Shown: one piece after another, positions 51,901-59,851 of the stretch
Numbering within the stretch: position 1 is the stretch's first letter
How the letters are laid out: every line of letters starts with the position of its first letter
Assembly (NCBI RefSeq): GCF_014649815.1
Contig: NZ_BMTT01000001.1
Span: forward strand, 372,001-436,000
Source: Streptomyces mutabilis
Lineage (GTDB): Bacteria; Actinomycetota; Actinomycetes; Streptomycetales; Streptomycetaceae
DNA: 64,000 bases
Direction of reading: 5' to 3'
Made by a program: the position numbers and the translations under genes
Notes under the pieces: generated by a model
Seen by the model: only the letters and a program-made list of their open reading frames with translations
Databases searched by the model: none
What the model was told of the DNA's origin: nothing

Positions 51901-53893
51901 TCTTGCCGGACGTGCACCGCAGGTCGGCAGGGGTGTCGTACCAGATGCGGTACTTGCCCGGGTCCTTGTCGGTGAAGTTCGCCTCGGAGCAGGTCAGCGA
52001 GCCCTCGGAGAAGCAGCGCTCGTCGACGGTGAAGTTGACGCGGGCCAGGGCGGGCGCCGAGAAGATGCTGTCCTTGCGCTGGCCGTAGTCGATGCGGGAC
52101 AGGTAGCCGCCGCGGTCGTAGACGACGGGGGCCTTGAAGTTGAAGTTGCGGGCGTAGTGGTTCTGCTCGGTCTTCCACCACAGGGACATGGCGTTGCCGT
52201 GGACGTCCTCGACGTAGTCGAGGTTCCAGCGCCAGGCCTGCGTGCACCAGGAGCCGGCCCAGTCGCCGGCCTTGTAGCAGTCCTCGCCCGGGTGGTTGCC
52301 GTAGACGGGGACGGTCAGCACCGAGTCGGTGACCGCCTTGCCGTCGGCCCAGCCGGGGAGCCGGTGCTTGCCGAAGTGGTAACGGGTGCCGTCGCGGGTG
52401 GTGACGACCCAGTACTCGCCGTTGCGGGCGCCGTTCTCGGTGTCGGGGTCCTCGATGCGCTCGACCTCGGCGCCGTCACCGTTGGCCGTGATCCACTTGC
52501 CCTGGTCCTCGTCCCACACCAGCTCGGTGGTCGTGCCGCCGAGCGACAGGGTGGCGTTGTCGGAGCCCCAGCACAGGTCCGCGGTGCGGTGGGTGGCGTT
52601 GTTCGATCCGGTCTTCTTGGAGTCCTGGCGGCAGTTGGCGTAGGTGCGGGTGATGGAGCCCGGGTTGTAGTCCCATCCGTCGCCGATCCAGGAGGCCTGG
52701 TTGTTGGTGGCGGAGGTGCGCCCGTCCACGGTCTGCGAGGAGTAGCCCAGCGCGATCTTCGGCATCAGGCCGCCGGCGGTCTCGGGGACCTGGACCTCGT
52801 AGCCGTAGGTGAAGGCGCCGGAGGAGGCTCCGGCGGACCAGGCGCCCGAGGTGAGCAGCGGTGTCGCGGTGAAGTCGCCGGCGGCCGAGGCGCCGGTGTC
52901 CATGGCGCCGATCACCTGCGGGCCGGAGGCGTCGACGGCCTGGAGGGCGGCGGTGCGGGCGGAGGCGGTGCGGGCGGAGGCGCCGGACGGCTTCGGGGCG
53001 GACTCGGGGGTCTGCTCCGTGCCGGTCTCCGGGACCTGCCGGGCGGTCGCTTCGCCGCCGAGCAGGTCGGCGACCGGTACGGAGCCGGTCAGGACCTTGT
53101 GGGTGGTGACGTTGCGCGGGCTCTTCGCCTTGGTGGGTGCCTCCTTCGCCGGCACCACCTCGACCGTGCTGGGCAGCCGCTCGGCCCTGTCACCGGCCTT
53201 CCCCGACATGGTCTGCGCGCCGCCCTCGGCGGCGCAGTCACCGCTGTCGGGGGAGGTCAGCACGCACTCGGGCAGCAGCACGAGGCCGAAGCGGTCGGCG
53301 GCCTGCGGGCCGTAAAGGTCCGCGAAGGAGGTGGTGTCGACGGCGAGCGCGACCTGTGCGGCCGGGTCCGCGGTGGCCGGCGGGGTGACCTGCATGATCA
53401 GGCCGGAGACGCCGGCTTCCTGGGAGGCGGACGGCGCGGCCAGGTCGACCTTCCACTCACCCGCGACGTCGGCGGCGTCGGTTCCTTCCGGCACACCGAT
53501 CGCGACGGGCAGGCCGCCCGAGACCGGGACCGTGGTGCCGGCGGGGGCGTCCTCGGCCAGGGTGGCGGTGCCGCTGCTCTCCGTCCAGGGCGTCACGGCG
53601 GTCGGCGCGTACGGGTCGACGGGGACGACGGGGGCGGTCGTGAGGTTCTTCTCCGCCTCCTCGTCTCCGTCGAGGGAGGTGCTCTCGGGCAGGTCGGGGA
53701 GGTCGATCGCCGCTTCTCGGCTCATGCCGGGGCCCGGTACCGCCCATGCCTGCGCGCTGAGGGTCGTGACCGTCATCGTCGAGGACAAAAGGAGGACGGT
53801 CGCCACGCGGCCGTGCCGCCGACGCCGTCGTTGTGACTCCGTCAGGGCCGGGCGCCTACGCCCCAGCCAGGACAGCGGACTATGAGCACGCAT
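45959..53893 (-). CDS. Giant secreted RHS polymorphic toxin with ricin-lectin, HINT and deaminase-like toxin domains
   Basis: 2644 residues from ATG 53893 (GGGAG upstream). Order: signal peptide (about 1-51); SpvB/TcaC-like N-terminal region (around 400, YGYEVQVPETAGG); many YD/RHS repeats to the shell end VVGRFLSADP (about 2100); a ricin-B-like lectin insert (about 1828-1958, CLDLKGG and QQWSAQ); a Lys/Ala-rich coiled segment (about 2225-2330); a HINT protease domain (about 2347-2507, NSFVPGTHVLMADGTTKPIE to VLVHNC); and a C-terminal toxin (about 2510-2644) with HAE (LWHAEVKLW, near 2593) and PxCPxC (RPICPACQNF, near 2621), the zinc motifs of the deaminase superfamily. The HINT domain would free the toxin by autocleavage. 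Target cells are probably other bacteria. Confidence 0.9.
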   Translation of the reverse strand: MRAHSPLSWLGRRRPALTESQRRRRRHGRVATVLLLSSTMTVTTLSAQAWAVPGPGMSREAAIDLPDLPESTSLDGDEEAEKNLTTAPVVPVDPYAPTAVTPWTESSGTATLAEDAPAGTTVPVSGGLPVAIGVPEGTDAADVAGEWKVDLAAPSASQEAGVSGLIMQVTPPATADPAAQVALAVDTTSFADLYGPQAADRFGLVLLPECVLTSPDSGDCAAEGGAQTMSGKAGDRAERLPSTVEVVPAKEAPTKAKSPRNVTTHKVLTGSVPVADLLGGEATARQVPETGTEQTPESAPKPSGASARTASARTAALQAVDASGPQVIGAMDTGASAAGDFTATPLLTSGAWSAGASSGAFTYGYEVQVPETAGGLMPKIALGYSSQTVDGRTSATNNQASWIGDGWDYNPGSITRTYANCRQDSKKTGSNNATHRTADLCWGSDNATLSLGGTTTELVWDEDQGKWITANGDGAEVERIEDPDTENGARNGEYWVVTTRDGTRYHFGKHRLPGWADGKAVTDSVLTVPVYGNHPGEDCYKAGDWAGSWCTQAWRWNLDYVEDVHGNAMSLWWKTEQNHYARNFNFKAPVVYDRGGYLSRIDYGQRKDSIFSAPALARVNFTVDERCFSEGSLTCSEANFTDKDPGKYRIWYDTPADLRCTSGKTCWNAGPSFWSRKRLTEIQTSAQRRTDTDARQVVDRYALKQSFPVLKTGPNTALWLESIQRTGFARNGSTDDSVELNAVRFESNADDMPNRVMRPNDPRPGFSRLRIARVINEYGGETVVTYKPATGDCATGTGLPGKSDTAALKSNTRLCYPQFWSPDPEAEEIDWFHKYVVDSIEELPNVDGSFGTRTAYAYENAGWKLSESEFTKKSTRTYSRFAGFEQTTVITGTDEPSIGSKKSKAVTRYFRGMGDTVPVKDITGAEIAKDREPFAGRIAEELTYTSASDADTDWLSRSVTVPAATELGRRDRDDGLSPLRAWRVTEPREIAYTKSSGTGDDDRTERVVETKTEYDSTYGLPTQVESLGDTGKAGDESCTRSEYLHHPGKNLIGLTKQVLVSPTTCANADFSDLSTLTGATRTAYDGTGYGTALAAGTRGLATQTWSLNGAGTGFQTNGTSQFDAVGRVVRQTDPDGRSGTITYTPATGQVFEVTETNAAGHTQKRVLEPGRSTTLRTTDANGHVSEAKYDPLGRLLEAWGPGRTPSSSSVPDFRAVYTVPKYDPENPDRKPPFVTSYTRGHNDRVEASVTLYDGLGRERQTQEEADGGGHLITDTLYNSSGEIWQTNNAYLTHEAEPGELFTPLADTAVPNITRYTYDGLGRVVEETPVLKVMNPETEEATSQPVPAKATRYEYGQDWSKVINPAGTSSYRVYTDALGRTSRVDTFNSAPSGFTSMRYAYDNRGHLVKATNSADPTHPYTWTYDHRGRQTSATDPDTGTTRTTYDHRDRTLTTTNARGVTVWNGYDVLSRPTQQRLDNATGKLLADLGYDSAPGGKGMPATATRYTDGEAYTQRINGYTKDYEPTSTTLTLPQSLADTWGLQTSYTYGYTYNDTGALKEATLPAVGRFDAEKLVVRYNKYGKPLSVSGKEWYGAETVYDSYGQVLRSTLGAQPYRVWTQSTYDESTGELKDQSVYREGTGDQSVVSGHLVSNRSYTYDPSGNVTSIREHSDGIAERQCFAYDPLGQLKTAWTAKDQTACAGPKNADGTLDVAAGKDGSGYWQEYEYDLVGNRTELTEKDLTGATAKDATTTYSYGKADGTQPHTLTRVSKTYTTPQGAQVKAEAERLYELTGETKSVTSVENGDKQELTWTYDGKIDRIKGQGSGGKTPYVGLAEKCLDLKGGTAAAGQPVQLYSCNASVAQSWRFAPTAAQTDPDRGAMVIHDDWCAQPAGNTAGSAVQLQKCDGSAAQELKRNASGQLTHIASGLCLAVRNADSANSTPIVLATCDATKAEQQWSAQNDTRYIYGPDGSQLLRIKDKQATLYLGEAEVTVRPGGVLVHTQRTYAAPGGAVMRYANGNGGEALVALAGDHQGSTYAEVALYGDMAVRIRKQDPFGNQRGTDTVGHDLQTHSGFLGATRDDSSGYQPLGARLYDPVVGRFLSADPVLDLNDLLQSNGYSYAHNNPVTMSDPTGLAISLTASERAAALAGAGLSAAQVSQAQATMGKSLTSVILGAAWSTLKDFIGISDAMACFGGDMWSCAGMVLGAIPWFKAGKIPGVLKAIDRTIDAIQAFRKAKKAAEAVLKAAKAAEAAALKAKKAAIEKAKKEAAQRAKKKAAEQAKRTADKAAAQAKKTGNAVQKRAQAKAAPKVSSVSKASGGGKKAASKPGGNSGGSSRSKGGSSGSGGSGKADGGSCPINNSFVPGTHVLMADGTTKPIEQVRAGDKVVATDPETGERRIETVTAEIKGEGLKHLVKVTIDTDGKTGTKTAEVTATDGHPFWVPELGKWLDATDLSAGQWLRTSAGTHVQITAVERWTSPGSTVHNLTVGNVHTYFVVAGAAPVLVHNCGTGGADPDHLQDMVDDMTDLAGGGAGWRTMGALHADTPSGGLDLVAVGARADLTQRQWTSLPSLGSGTLAIRVPQPARTVAKDDLWHAEVKLWTEAAGILQIQPRLLVVSRPICPACQNFLTRRGASITSDTTAQW

Positions 53894-54297
53894 GCGCGTC
53901 GACTCCCACCCAGGCAAACGAATGTGCCCGCACCTTCTGTCATGAGCGCCACAGGCTTCAAGATCGGCAGATCGACCCGTGACGCGACTCCTGTGATCTG
54001 CGGCACGCCTGATGCCGCATCAGAACGTCATTTCTCGTGACCGGTCAGCCGTATGACGAAAAACCGCACTCATCGCCGCACAACAGGTGATCAAAAGCCG
54101 TACATGCGACATCCGAATTCCGGTCACACACGGTCACACACGGTCACAGCAAGGGCATCACAAGTTCATAAATTCTTCATATATGGACGGCCCATGCGGA
54201 TCATGTGATCGTGTGCGCGCCCATGCCCCGCGGCCCGCCGTCCGGGGCTGTCCGTGCTGCCCCCATCCGCCTGGTCCACACGGGAGTGACCACCGCC
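53894..54297. other. Intergenic region between divergent surface/toxin genes
   Basis: About 400 nt without a gene. Markedly AT-richer than its surroundings, especially 54080-54195. It contains three 10-bp tandem repeats and must hold divergent promoters; I could not place -10/-35 boxes with confidence. Confidence 0.6.
54121..54148. repeat. Tandem 10-bp repeats upstream of the DNRLRE gene
   Basis: CGGTCACACA occurs twice, followed by CGGTCACA, with exact 10-bp phasing: one site per helical turn. This suits cooperative binding by a regulator. It lies about 150 nt before the start. Confidence 0.65.
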
Positions 54298-57200
54298 GTG
54301 TCCGCGCCGCCCCGTTTCCTCAGCCCCCTCGTGCGCACGCGCACCAGGCTGGCCCTCACCCTCGGCCTCGTCCTGGCCGCCCTGACCGCCACCCTCCTGC
54401 CGTGGTGGCTGCCCGACGACTCGCCGGCCCCACGGGCGAACCGGCCCGCGGACGCCAAGCCGGCGGCGACCGGCCCCCGCGACGAGGCCGCCGCCGCGTC
54501 CGAGGCCCGGCGCACCCGCAAGCAGGTGCCCGTCGACACGGCGACCACCGCCACCTCGCGGACCTGGGCGCTGCCCGACGGCAGGATGCGCACCGAGATG
54601 ACCGCGCTGCCCCAGCGGGCGAAGAACGCCGAGGGGGCGTGGGCGCCGATCGACAACCGGCTGCGGCGGACCGGGAAGGCCGGTGACACCCTCGGCGTCC
54701 GCCCGGTCAACCCCGCGATGCCGGTTCGGTTCGCCAGCGGCACCCCCGGCGGGAAGGACCGCGCCGACCGCTCCTACACGCGGCTGCCGCTGGCCGACGG
54801 ACCCGCCGCGCCGGAGACCGTGCTGGCCGAGCTGGACATCGACGGCCACACCGTCGCCTACACCTGGCCGGGCGAGCTGCCCGAGCCGGTGCTGGACGGC
54901 CCCCGGGCCCTGTATCCGGAGGTCCTGCCCGGCGTCGACCTGCTCCTGGTGGCGCGCGAGGAGGGCGGATTCGCCCAGCTGCTCATCGTCAAGGACCGCG
55001 AGGCGGCGCGCAGCGAGGCGCTGACGAAGGTCTCCTACGGACTGCGCTCCCGCACGGCCGTCTTCCAGTACGCCGCGGACGGCGGCCGGGTGCTGGTGCT
55101 CGACGCGGACGGCAAGGAGATCGGCTCCGTCCCGACACCGTTCGCCTGGGACTCAAGCGGCCGGGACCCCGAGTCGCCCGAAGGCGCAACCCGCACCTCC
55201 GTGGCCACCTCCGCCGACGTACTGAAGCTGTCCGGGTTGAGCGGTATCGAGCCCGGGGCGCGGCAGACGCAGCTGCCGGTGCGGCTGGCGGGGGACCGGA
55301 CGAAGTCGGCCCGGATGGACCTCGGTCTGGGCGGGACCGACCTGCTCACCGACGCGGACACCCGCTACCCCGTGTTCGTCGACCCGACTCTCAACGGTCC
55401 CTGGCAGGCGTGGACGGTGGCGTACAAGCCGTACCCGAACAGCAGCTTCTGGAACGGGACCAACTTCAGTTCCGGGACCTCGGACGCCCGGGTCGGCCAC
55501 GAGGACGACACGAACGGCACGGCGCGGTCGTTCTGGCGCATGAGGTTCAGCAGCTCCCTGAAGGGGGCGACGGTCACCGACGCGAAGTTCAAGGTGCTGA
55601 ACAACCACTCCTGGTCCTGCACCAAGCGCGAGTTCCAGTTCTGGCTGACCGGGTCGATCTCGTCCGGCACCACGTGGAACAAGCAGCCGGGCTGGAACAA
55701 GTCGCTCGACAAGAACTCCTTCGCGCACGGCTGGTCCTCCAGCTCCTGCCCCGACGAGTACGAGTCGTTCGAGGTGGACGCGGCGGCCCAGCAGGGCGCC
55801 GACAGCGGCTGGTCGAACATCACCTTCGGGATGCGGGCCACCAGCGAGTCCGACACCCAGACCTGGCGCAAGTTCCGGGCGACGTCGGCGACGCTGACGG
55901 TCGTCTACAACCGCAAGCCGAGCGAGCCGACCGGCGGCAAGTCGTCCCCGGGCGGGACCTGCTCCCCGGGTCCGGGCGCGGGCGTGACCATCGGCAAGAC
56001 CAACATCACCCTGTCGGCGAACGCCAAGGACCCGGACGGCAACCTGGAGTCGCTGCAGTTCCGCTTCTGGAAGACCGGCGGGACTCCGGTCACCTACACC
56101 GCGAAGCCGGACTCCGTCGGCACCGCCCGGGTGGTCATACCCGCCACCCTGCCGCTGACCGACAAGACCACCTACTCGTGGGACGTGCGCTCCCTGGACA
56201 CCTCGGACGCGGTCTCCACGTACTTCCCGCCGGGCACCGAACCCTGCCGGCTCACCGTCGACGCCACCGCTCCGCCGCAGCCCGAGATCGAGAGCGTGGA
56301 CTTCCCACAGGCCACGTCCGACGGCCAGACCTGGGCGAACGTCAAGTTCGGGGCGACCGGCTCGGTGACCTTCACCTCCGCGGGCGCGACCAAGTTCCAG
56401 TACGCCATCGACGGACAGAACTGGACGTACGTGACGGCCGACGCCGACGGCGTCGCCACCGTCACGGCCCTCAAGCCTCCCCACGCCGGCCCCAACTGGC
56501 TGGGCGTCCACGCCTACGACACGCACGGCAACAAGAGCGTCCGCTCCGACTACAACTTCTACGTCCCGCCGCGAGACACGGCCGACGGCCCCGGTGACAC
56601 GGGAGGCGACGGCCTCCCCGACCTGCTGATCGTCAACGAGAGCGGCAACCTGTTCAACTGCGTCGGGGCCCCCGAGGGCGAGCTGTACAGCTGTCTCGGA
56701 GCTGCGTACACACCGGACAAGAAGCTGCACCCGGCCGACCACTGGTACGACCCGAGCACCGGCAAGGCCGCGCTGATCACCCACTACCAGGACGCCTACC
56801 CCGGCGACGGTGCCACCGACCTGTTCGCGGTCACCCCGGACGGCCGCTTCTGGCTCTACCCCGGTGACGGCTACGGCAGCTTCGACGTCGGCGAGCGACT
56901 GGAGGTCCGGCTGCCGTCGGGCACCCCGGCGCCTGCCACCTGGACGCAGATCAAGGCCGTCGGCGACATCACCGGCGACAAGCACCCGGACCTGGTCCTG
57001 CGCGCCGGAGCCGAGTTCTGGGCCCTGTCCGGCTACAGCGGTGCCTCCTTCCGCGAGGCCACGCTGATGAACAGCAACGCCTGGGCCCGCCGCGACATCG
57101 TCAACGTCGCCGACATCAACGGCGACAGCACGCCCGACCTGCTGTGGCGCAACCTGGACAACGGCAACATGTACGTCCGGCACGGCAAGCCCGGTCCGGT

Positions 57201-57465
57201 CAAGGGCAGCGTCGACCTGGTCTCGCTCAAGCTGGCCGCCGGCTCGCTCAACGGCGACGTGTCCTACGGCACGTCCTGGACCGAGGCCAACGTGTCGACG
57301 GCCCTCGGCATCCCCGACGTCAGCGGCGACGGCATCCCCGACATCTGGGCCCGCTACGGCAGCGACGGCCAGATGCGGATCTACCACCCCTCCAGGACCA
57401 ACACGAACCCCGCCGTGAAGAACGTCCTGTCGGCGGACTGGAGCAAGGTGAAGGCCCTCGGCTGA
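54298..57465 (+). CDS. Large secreted DNRLRE and FG-GAP/VCBS-repeat protein
   Basis: 1055 residues from GTG 54298 (GGGAG 12 nt upstream; other in-frame starts exist). A signal/anchor helix (LALTLGLVLAALTATLLPWWL) lies near residue 20-40. A DNRLRE domain follows (about 375-545, with AYKPYPNSSFWNGTNFSSGT and DARVGHE). A fibronectin-like linker region (about 560-740) leads to FG-GAP/VCBS calcium-binding repeats at about 770-1050 (LTGDKHPDLVL, INGDSTPDLLW, VSGDGIPDIWARYG). The repeats form a beta-propeller that could bind ligands or cell walls. It is divergent from the RHS toxin gene; such pairs recur in Streptomyces, so delivery or surface display is plausible. Confidence 0.87.
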   Translation: MSAPPRFLSPLVRTRTRLALTLGLVLAALTATLLPWWLPDDSPAPRANRPADAKPAATGPRDEAAAASEARRTRKQVPVDTATTATSRTWALPDGRMRTEMTALPQRAKNAEGAWAPIDNRLRRTGKAGDTLGVRPVNPAMPVRFASGTPGGKDRADRSYTRLPLADGPAAPETVLAELDIDGHTVAYTWPGELPEPVLDGPRALYPEVLPGVDLLLVAREEGGFAQLLIVKDREAARSEALTKVSYGLRSRTAVFQYAADGGRVLVLDADGKEIGSVPTPFAWDSSGRDPESPEGATRTSVATSADVLKLSGLSGIEPGARQTQLPVRLAGDRTKSARMDLGLGGTDLLTDADTRYPVFVDPTLNGPWQAWTVAYKPYPNSSFWNGTNFSSGTSDARVGHEDDTNGTARSFWRMRFSSSLKGATVTDAKFKVLNNHSWSCTKREFQFWLTGSISSGTTWNKQPGWNKSLDKNSFAHGWSSSSCPDEYESFEVDAAAQQGADSGWSNITFGMRATSESDTQTWRKFRATSATLTVVYNRKPSEPTGGKSSPGGTCSPGPGAGVTIGKTNITLSANAKDPDGNLESLQFRFWKTGGTPVTYTAKPDSVGTARVVIPATLPLTDKTTYSWDVRSLDTSDAVSTYFPPGTEPCRLTVDATAPPQPEIESVDFPQATSDGQTWANVKFGATGSVTFTSAGATKFQYAIDGQNWTYVTADADGVATVTALKPPHAGPNWLGVHAYDTHGNKSVRSDYNFYVPPRDTADGPGDTGGDGLPDLLIVNESGNLFNCVGAPEGELYSCLGAAYTPDKKLHPADHWYDPSTGKAALITHYQDAYPGDGATDLFAVTPDGRFWLYPGDGYGSFDVGERLEVRLPSGTPAPATWTQIKAVGDITGDKHPDLVLRAGAEFWALSGYSGASFREATLMNSNAWARRDIVNVADINGDSTPDLLWRNLDNGNMYVRHGKPGPVKGSVDLVSLKLAAGSLNGDVSYGTSWTEANVSTALGIPDVSGDGIPDIWARYGSDGQMRIYHPSRTNTNPAVKNVLSADWSKVKALG

Positions 57466-57490
57466 CCTCCCGGCCCCGGTGGCACCTCCG

Positions 57491-57530
57491 GGCCCCGGCC
57501 TCCCCCCTCACACGCGGGGTGGCCGGGGTC
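57491..57530 (+). terminator. Terminator after the DNRLRE gene
   Basis: GGCCCCGGCC pairs with GGCCGGGGTC (one mismatch) over a 20-nt loop that contains a further CCCC/GGGG pairing. Confidence 0.6.
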
Positions 57531-57606
57531 CGGTCGTTTCCTCACCCCCTCGTCCGGTCGCCCGGGGCAGTACGGCGGGTGGTACGGCGCGGCTCCGGGG
57601 ATCAGG

Positions 57607-57612
57607 GACAAT
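57607..57612 (+). promoter_or_regulatory. -10 element before era
   Basis: GACAAT ends seven bases before ATG 57620, consistent with a leaderless era transcript. Confidence 0.4.
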
Positions 57613-57619
57613 GGGCGCC

Positions 57620-58573
57620 ATGAGCGTTCGTACCCAGTCATCCGAAGAACCGGCCGAGGCTGTTCACCGGGCCGGCTTCGCCTGCTTCGTGGGCCGCCCC
57701 AACGCGGGCAAGTCCACCCTCACGAACGCTCTGGTCGGGCAGAAGGTGGCGATCACCTCGAACCGTCCGCAGACCACCCGGCACACCGTGCGGGGCATCG
57801 TGCACCGCGAGGACGCGCAGCTGATCCTGGTGGACACCCCGGGGCTGCACAAGCCGCGCACGCTGCTGGGCGAGCGGCTCAACGACGTCGTGCGCACGAC
57901 GTGGGCCGAGGTGGACGTCATCGGCTTCTGCCTGCCGGCCGACGAGAAGCTGGGCCCCGGTGACCGCTTCATCGCCAAGGAGCTCGCCGGGATCAAGAAG
58001 ACGCCGAAGGTCGCGATCGTCACGAAGACGGACCTGGTGGACGGCAAGACGCTGGCCGAGCAGCTGATCGCCGTCGATCAGCTCGGCCAGGAGCTGGGGA
58101 TCACGTGGGCGGAGATCGTCCCGGTGTCGGCCACCGGGAACAAGCAGGTGGACCTGCTCGCCGACCTGCTGACCCCGCTGCTGCCCGAGGGCCCCGCGCT
58201 CTACCCCGAGGGCGACTTGACCGACGAGCCCGAGCAGGTGATGGTCGCCGAGTTGATCCGGGAGGCCGCGCTGGAGGGCGTACGGGACGAGCTGCCGCAC
58301 TCCATCGCGGTGGTCGTGGAGGAGATGCTCCCGCGCGAGGACCGTCCCGCCGACAAGCCGCTCCTGGACATCCACGCCAACGTTTTCATCGAGCGGCCCA
58401 GCCAGAAGGGCATCATCATCGGCCCCAAGGGCAAGCGCCTGAAGGACGTCGGCATCAAGTCCCGCAAGCAGATCGAGGCGCTGCTCGGTACTCCGGTCTT
58501 CCTGGACCTGCACGTGAAGGTCGCCAAGGACTGGCAGCGCGACCCGAAGCAGCTGCGGCGGCTCGGGTTCTGA
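57620..58573 (+). CDS. era: GTPase Era
   Basis: 317 residues from ATG 57620; ATG 57611 is three codons earlier. The G domain has G1 GRPNAGKST (residues about 25-33), G2 TTRHTVRG, G3 DTPGLHKP and G4 TKTD. The C-terminal KH domain carries GIIIGPKGKRLKDVGIKSRKQ, which binds the 3' end of 16S rRNA. Era couples 30S ribosome assembly to the cell cycle. It is convergent with the PfkB kinase gene (10 bp apart). Confidence 0.96.
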   Translation: MSVRTQSSEEPAEAVHRAGFACFVGRPNAGKSTLTNALVGQKVAITSNRPQTTRHTVRGIVHREDAQLILVDTPGLHKPRTLLGERLNDVVRTTWAEVDVIGFCLPADEKLGPGDRFIAKELAGIKKTPKVAIVTKTDLVDGKTLAEQLIAVDQLGQELGITWAEIVPVSATGNKQVDLLADLLTPLLPEGPALYPEGDLTDEPEQVMVAELIREAALEGVRDELPHSIAVVVEEMLPREDRPADKPLLDIHANVFIERPSQKGIIIGPKGKRLKDVGIKSRKQIEALLGTPVFLDLHVKVAKDWQRDPKQLRRLGF

Positions 58574-58583
58574 GGCTCTCCGG

Positions 58584-59774
58584 TCAGGCCGTCGGGGGGC
58601 GGAAGCCGATGGTCGGGACCGCGCGGCGCAGGGGCCACGAGCCGGACGGGTCCTCCGGAACCAGGTCCGCCAGGAACGCGTAGCGGCTCAGGGCCACCGG
58701 GTCCTGGTCCTCCAGTGACTGGACCTTGCGCCACCAGGTCGCGATCTCGCACCAGCCGGGCGCCGACAGGGAGCCGCCGAACTCCTGGACGGAGAGGGCG
58801 GCGGTCAGCCCGGCGAAGGCCAGGCGGTCCGCGAGCGGCCAGCCGGCGAGGGTGCCGGTGACGAAGCCGGCGACGAACACGTCCCCGGCGCCGGTCGGAT
58901 CCAGGGCCTCGACTTCGATGGCCGGGACCTCGGCGCTCTCCCCCGTCCGCCGGTCCACCGCGTACGCGCCGTCCGCGCCGAGGGTGACCACGGCGAGCGG
59001 CACGTGGTCGGTCAGGACGTGCGCGGCGGCGCGGGGGCAGCGGGCGCCGGTGTAGCGCATGGCCTCCTTCGCGTTGGGCAGGAAGGCCTCGCAGTGCGCG
59101 AGGTCCGGCAGCGCGGCCAGGTCCCAGGCACCGGTGTCGTCCCAGCCGACGTCGGCGAAGACGCGGGTGCCGCGAGCGGCGGCCCGGGCGATCCACGGGG
59201 CGCTGACACCGGGCGTGAGGGAGGCGACGGCGGCGCGGGCGCCGGGCGGGCAGTCGGGGGACGGCTCTTCGGGCGGCGGTTCGTGGCCGTGGGAGACCAT
59301 CGTGCGCTCGCCCTCGTACGCCATGGAGACCGTGACCGGCGAGTGCCAGCCGGGCACGGTGCGCGAGGGGGTGAGGTCGATGCCCTCGCCGCGGGCGAGG
59401 ACGTCCCAGCAGTAGTCGCCGTAGTGGTCGTCGCCGAAGGCCGCGGCCAGCGAGGTGCGCAGGCCGAGTCGGGCGAGCGCGGTCGCCATGTTGGCGATGC
59501 CGCCCGGGCTCGACCCCATGCCCCGGGCCCAGGACTCGGTCCCGCGCACCGGGGCGGAGTCGAGCCCGGTGAAGACGACGTCGAGGAAGACGGTGCCGGT
59601 CAGGTAGACGTCCCAGGGCGGGTCCTGCGGGGTGCGCAGGGCGGCGAGGGGATCGATCCGGGGGTGGCGCTGCGATCCCTCGGGCGGGACGTGGCGGTGT
59701 GGTCTCTGGTCGGCCGGTACGACGGGCGAGGACGGCACGTCGGGCACGTCGGTGGACACGGTGGACGCTGTCAC
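58584..59774 (-). CDS. PfkB-family carbohydrate kinase
   Basis: 396 residues from GTG 59774 (GGGAG upstream). It belongs to the ribokinase/fructokinase fold. The N-terminal G-rich segment GGIANMATALARLGLRTSLAAAFG binds the sugar. The C-terminal signature DPTGAGDVFVAGFVTG carries the catalytic Asp and anion hole. The N-terminal ~55 residues are a Pro-rich extension. The substrate could be a deoxy-keto sugar or a ribose-type sugar. It lies 77 nt downstream of the sugar-acid transporter gene, so it may belong to that operon, but a link to glucarate is not shown. Confidence 0.85.
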   Translation of the reverse strand: MTASTVSTDVPDVPSSPVVPADQRPHRHVPPEGSQRHPRIDPLAALRTPQDPPWDVYLTGTVFLDVVFTGLDSAPVRGTESWARGMGSSPGGIANMATALARLGLRTSLAAAFGDDHYGDYCWDVLARGEGIDLTPSRTVPGWHSPVTVSMAYEGERTMVSHGHEPPPEEPSPDCPPGARAAVASLTPGVSAPWIARAAARGTRVFADVGWDDTGAWDLAALPDLAHCEAFLPNAKEAMRYTGARCPRAAAHVLTDHVPLAVVTLGADGAYAVDRRTGESAEVPAIEVEALDPTGAGDVFVAGFVTGTLAGWPLADRLAFAGLTAALSVQEFGGSLSAPGWCEIATWWRKVQSLEDQDPVALSRYAFLADLVPEDPSGSWPLRRAVPTIGFRPPTA

Positions 59775-59851
59775 GGTGCGCTCCCTGGCATGGTGCGGAC
59801 CCCGCCAGTGTGCACCACGCCACCGCCAGTGCGGCGGTGTCCGGCCCGGCG

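Noticed and set aside
53894-54200. Possible attachment site or mobile-element boundary in the AT-rich gap
   Set aside because: No integrase, tRNA gene or terminal repeats were found; only promoter-like AT richness and 10-bp repeats are present.
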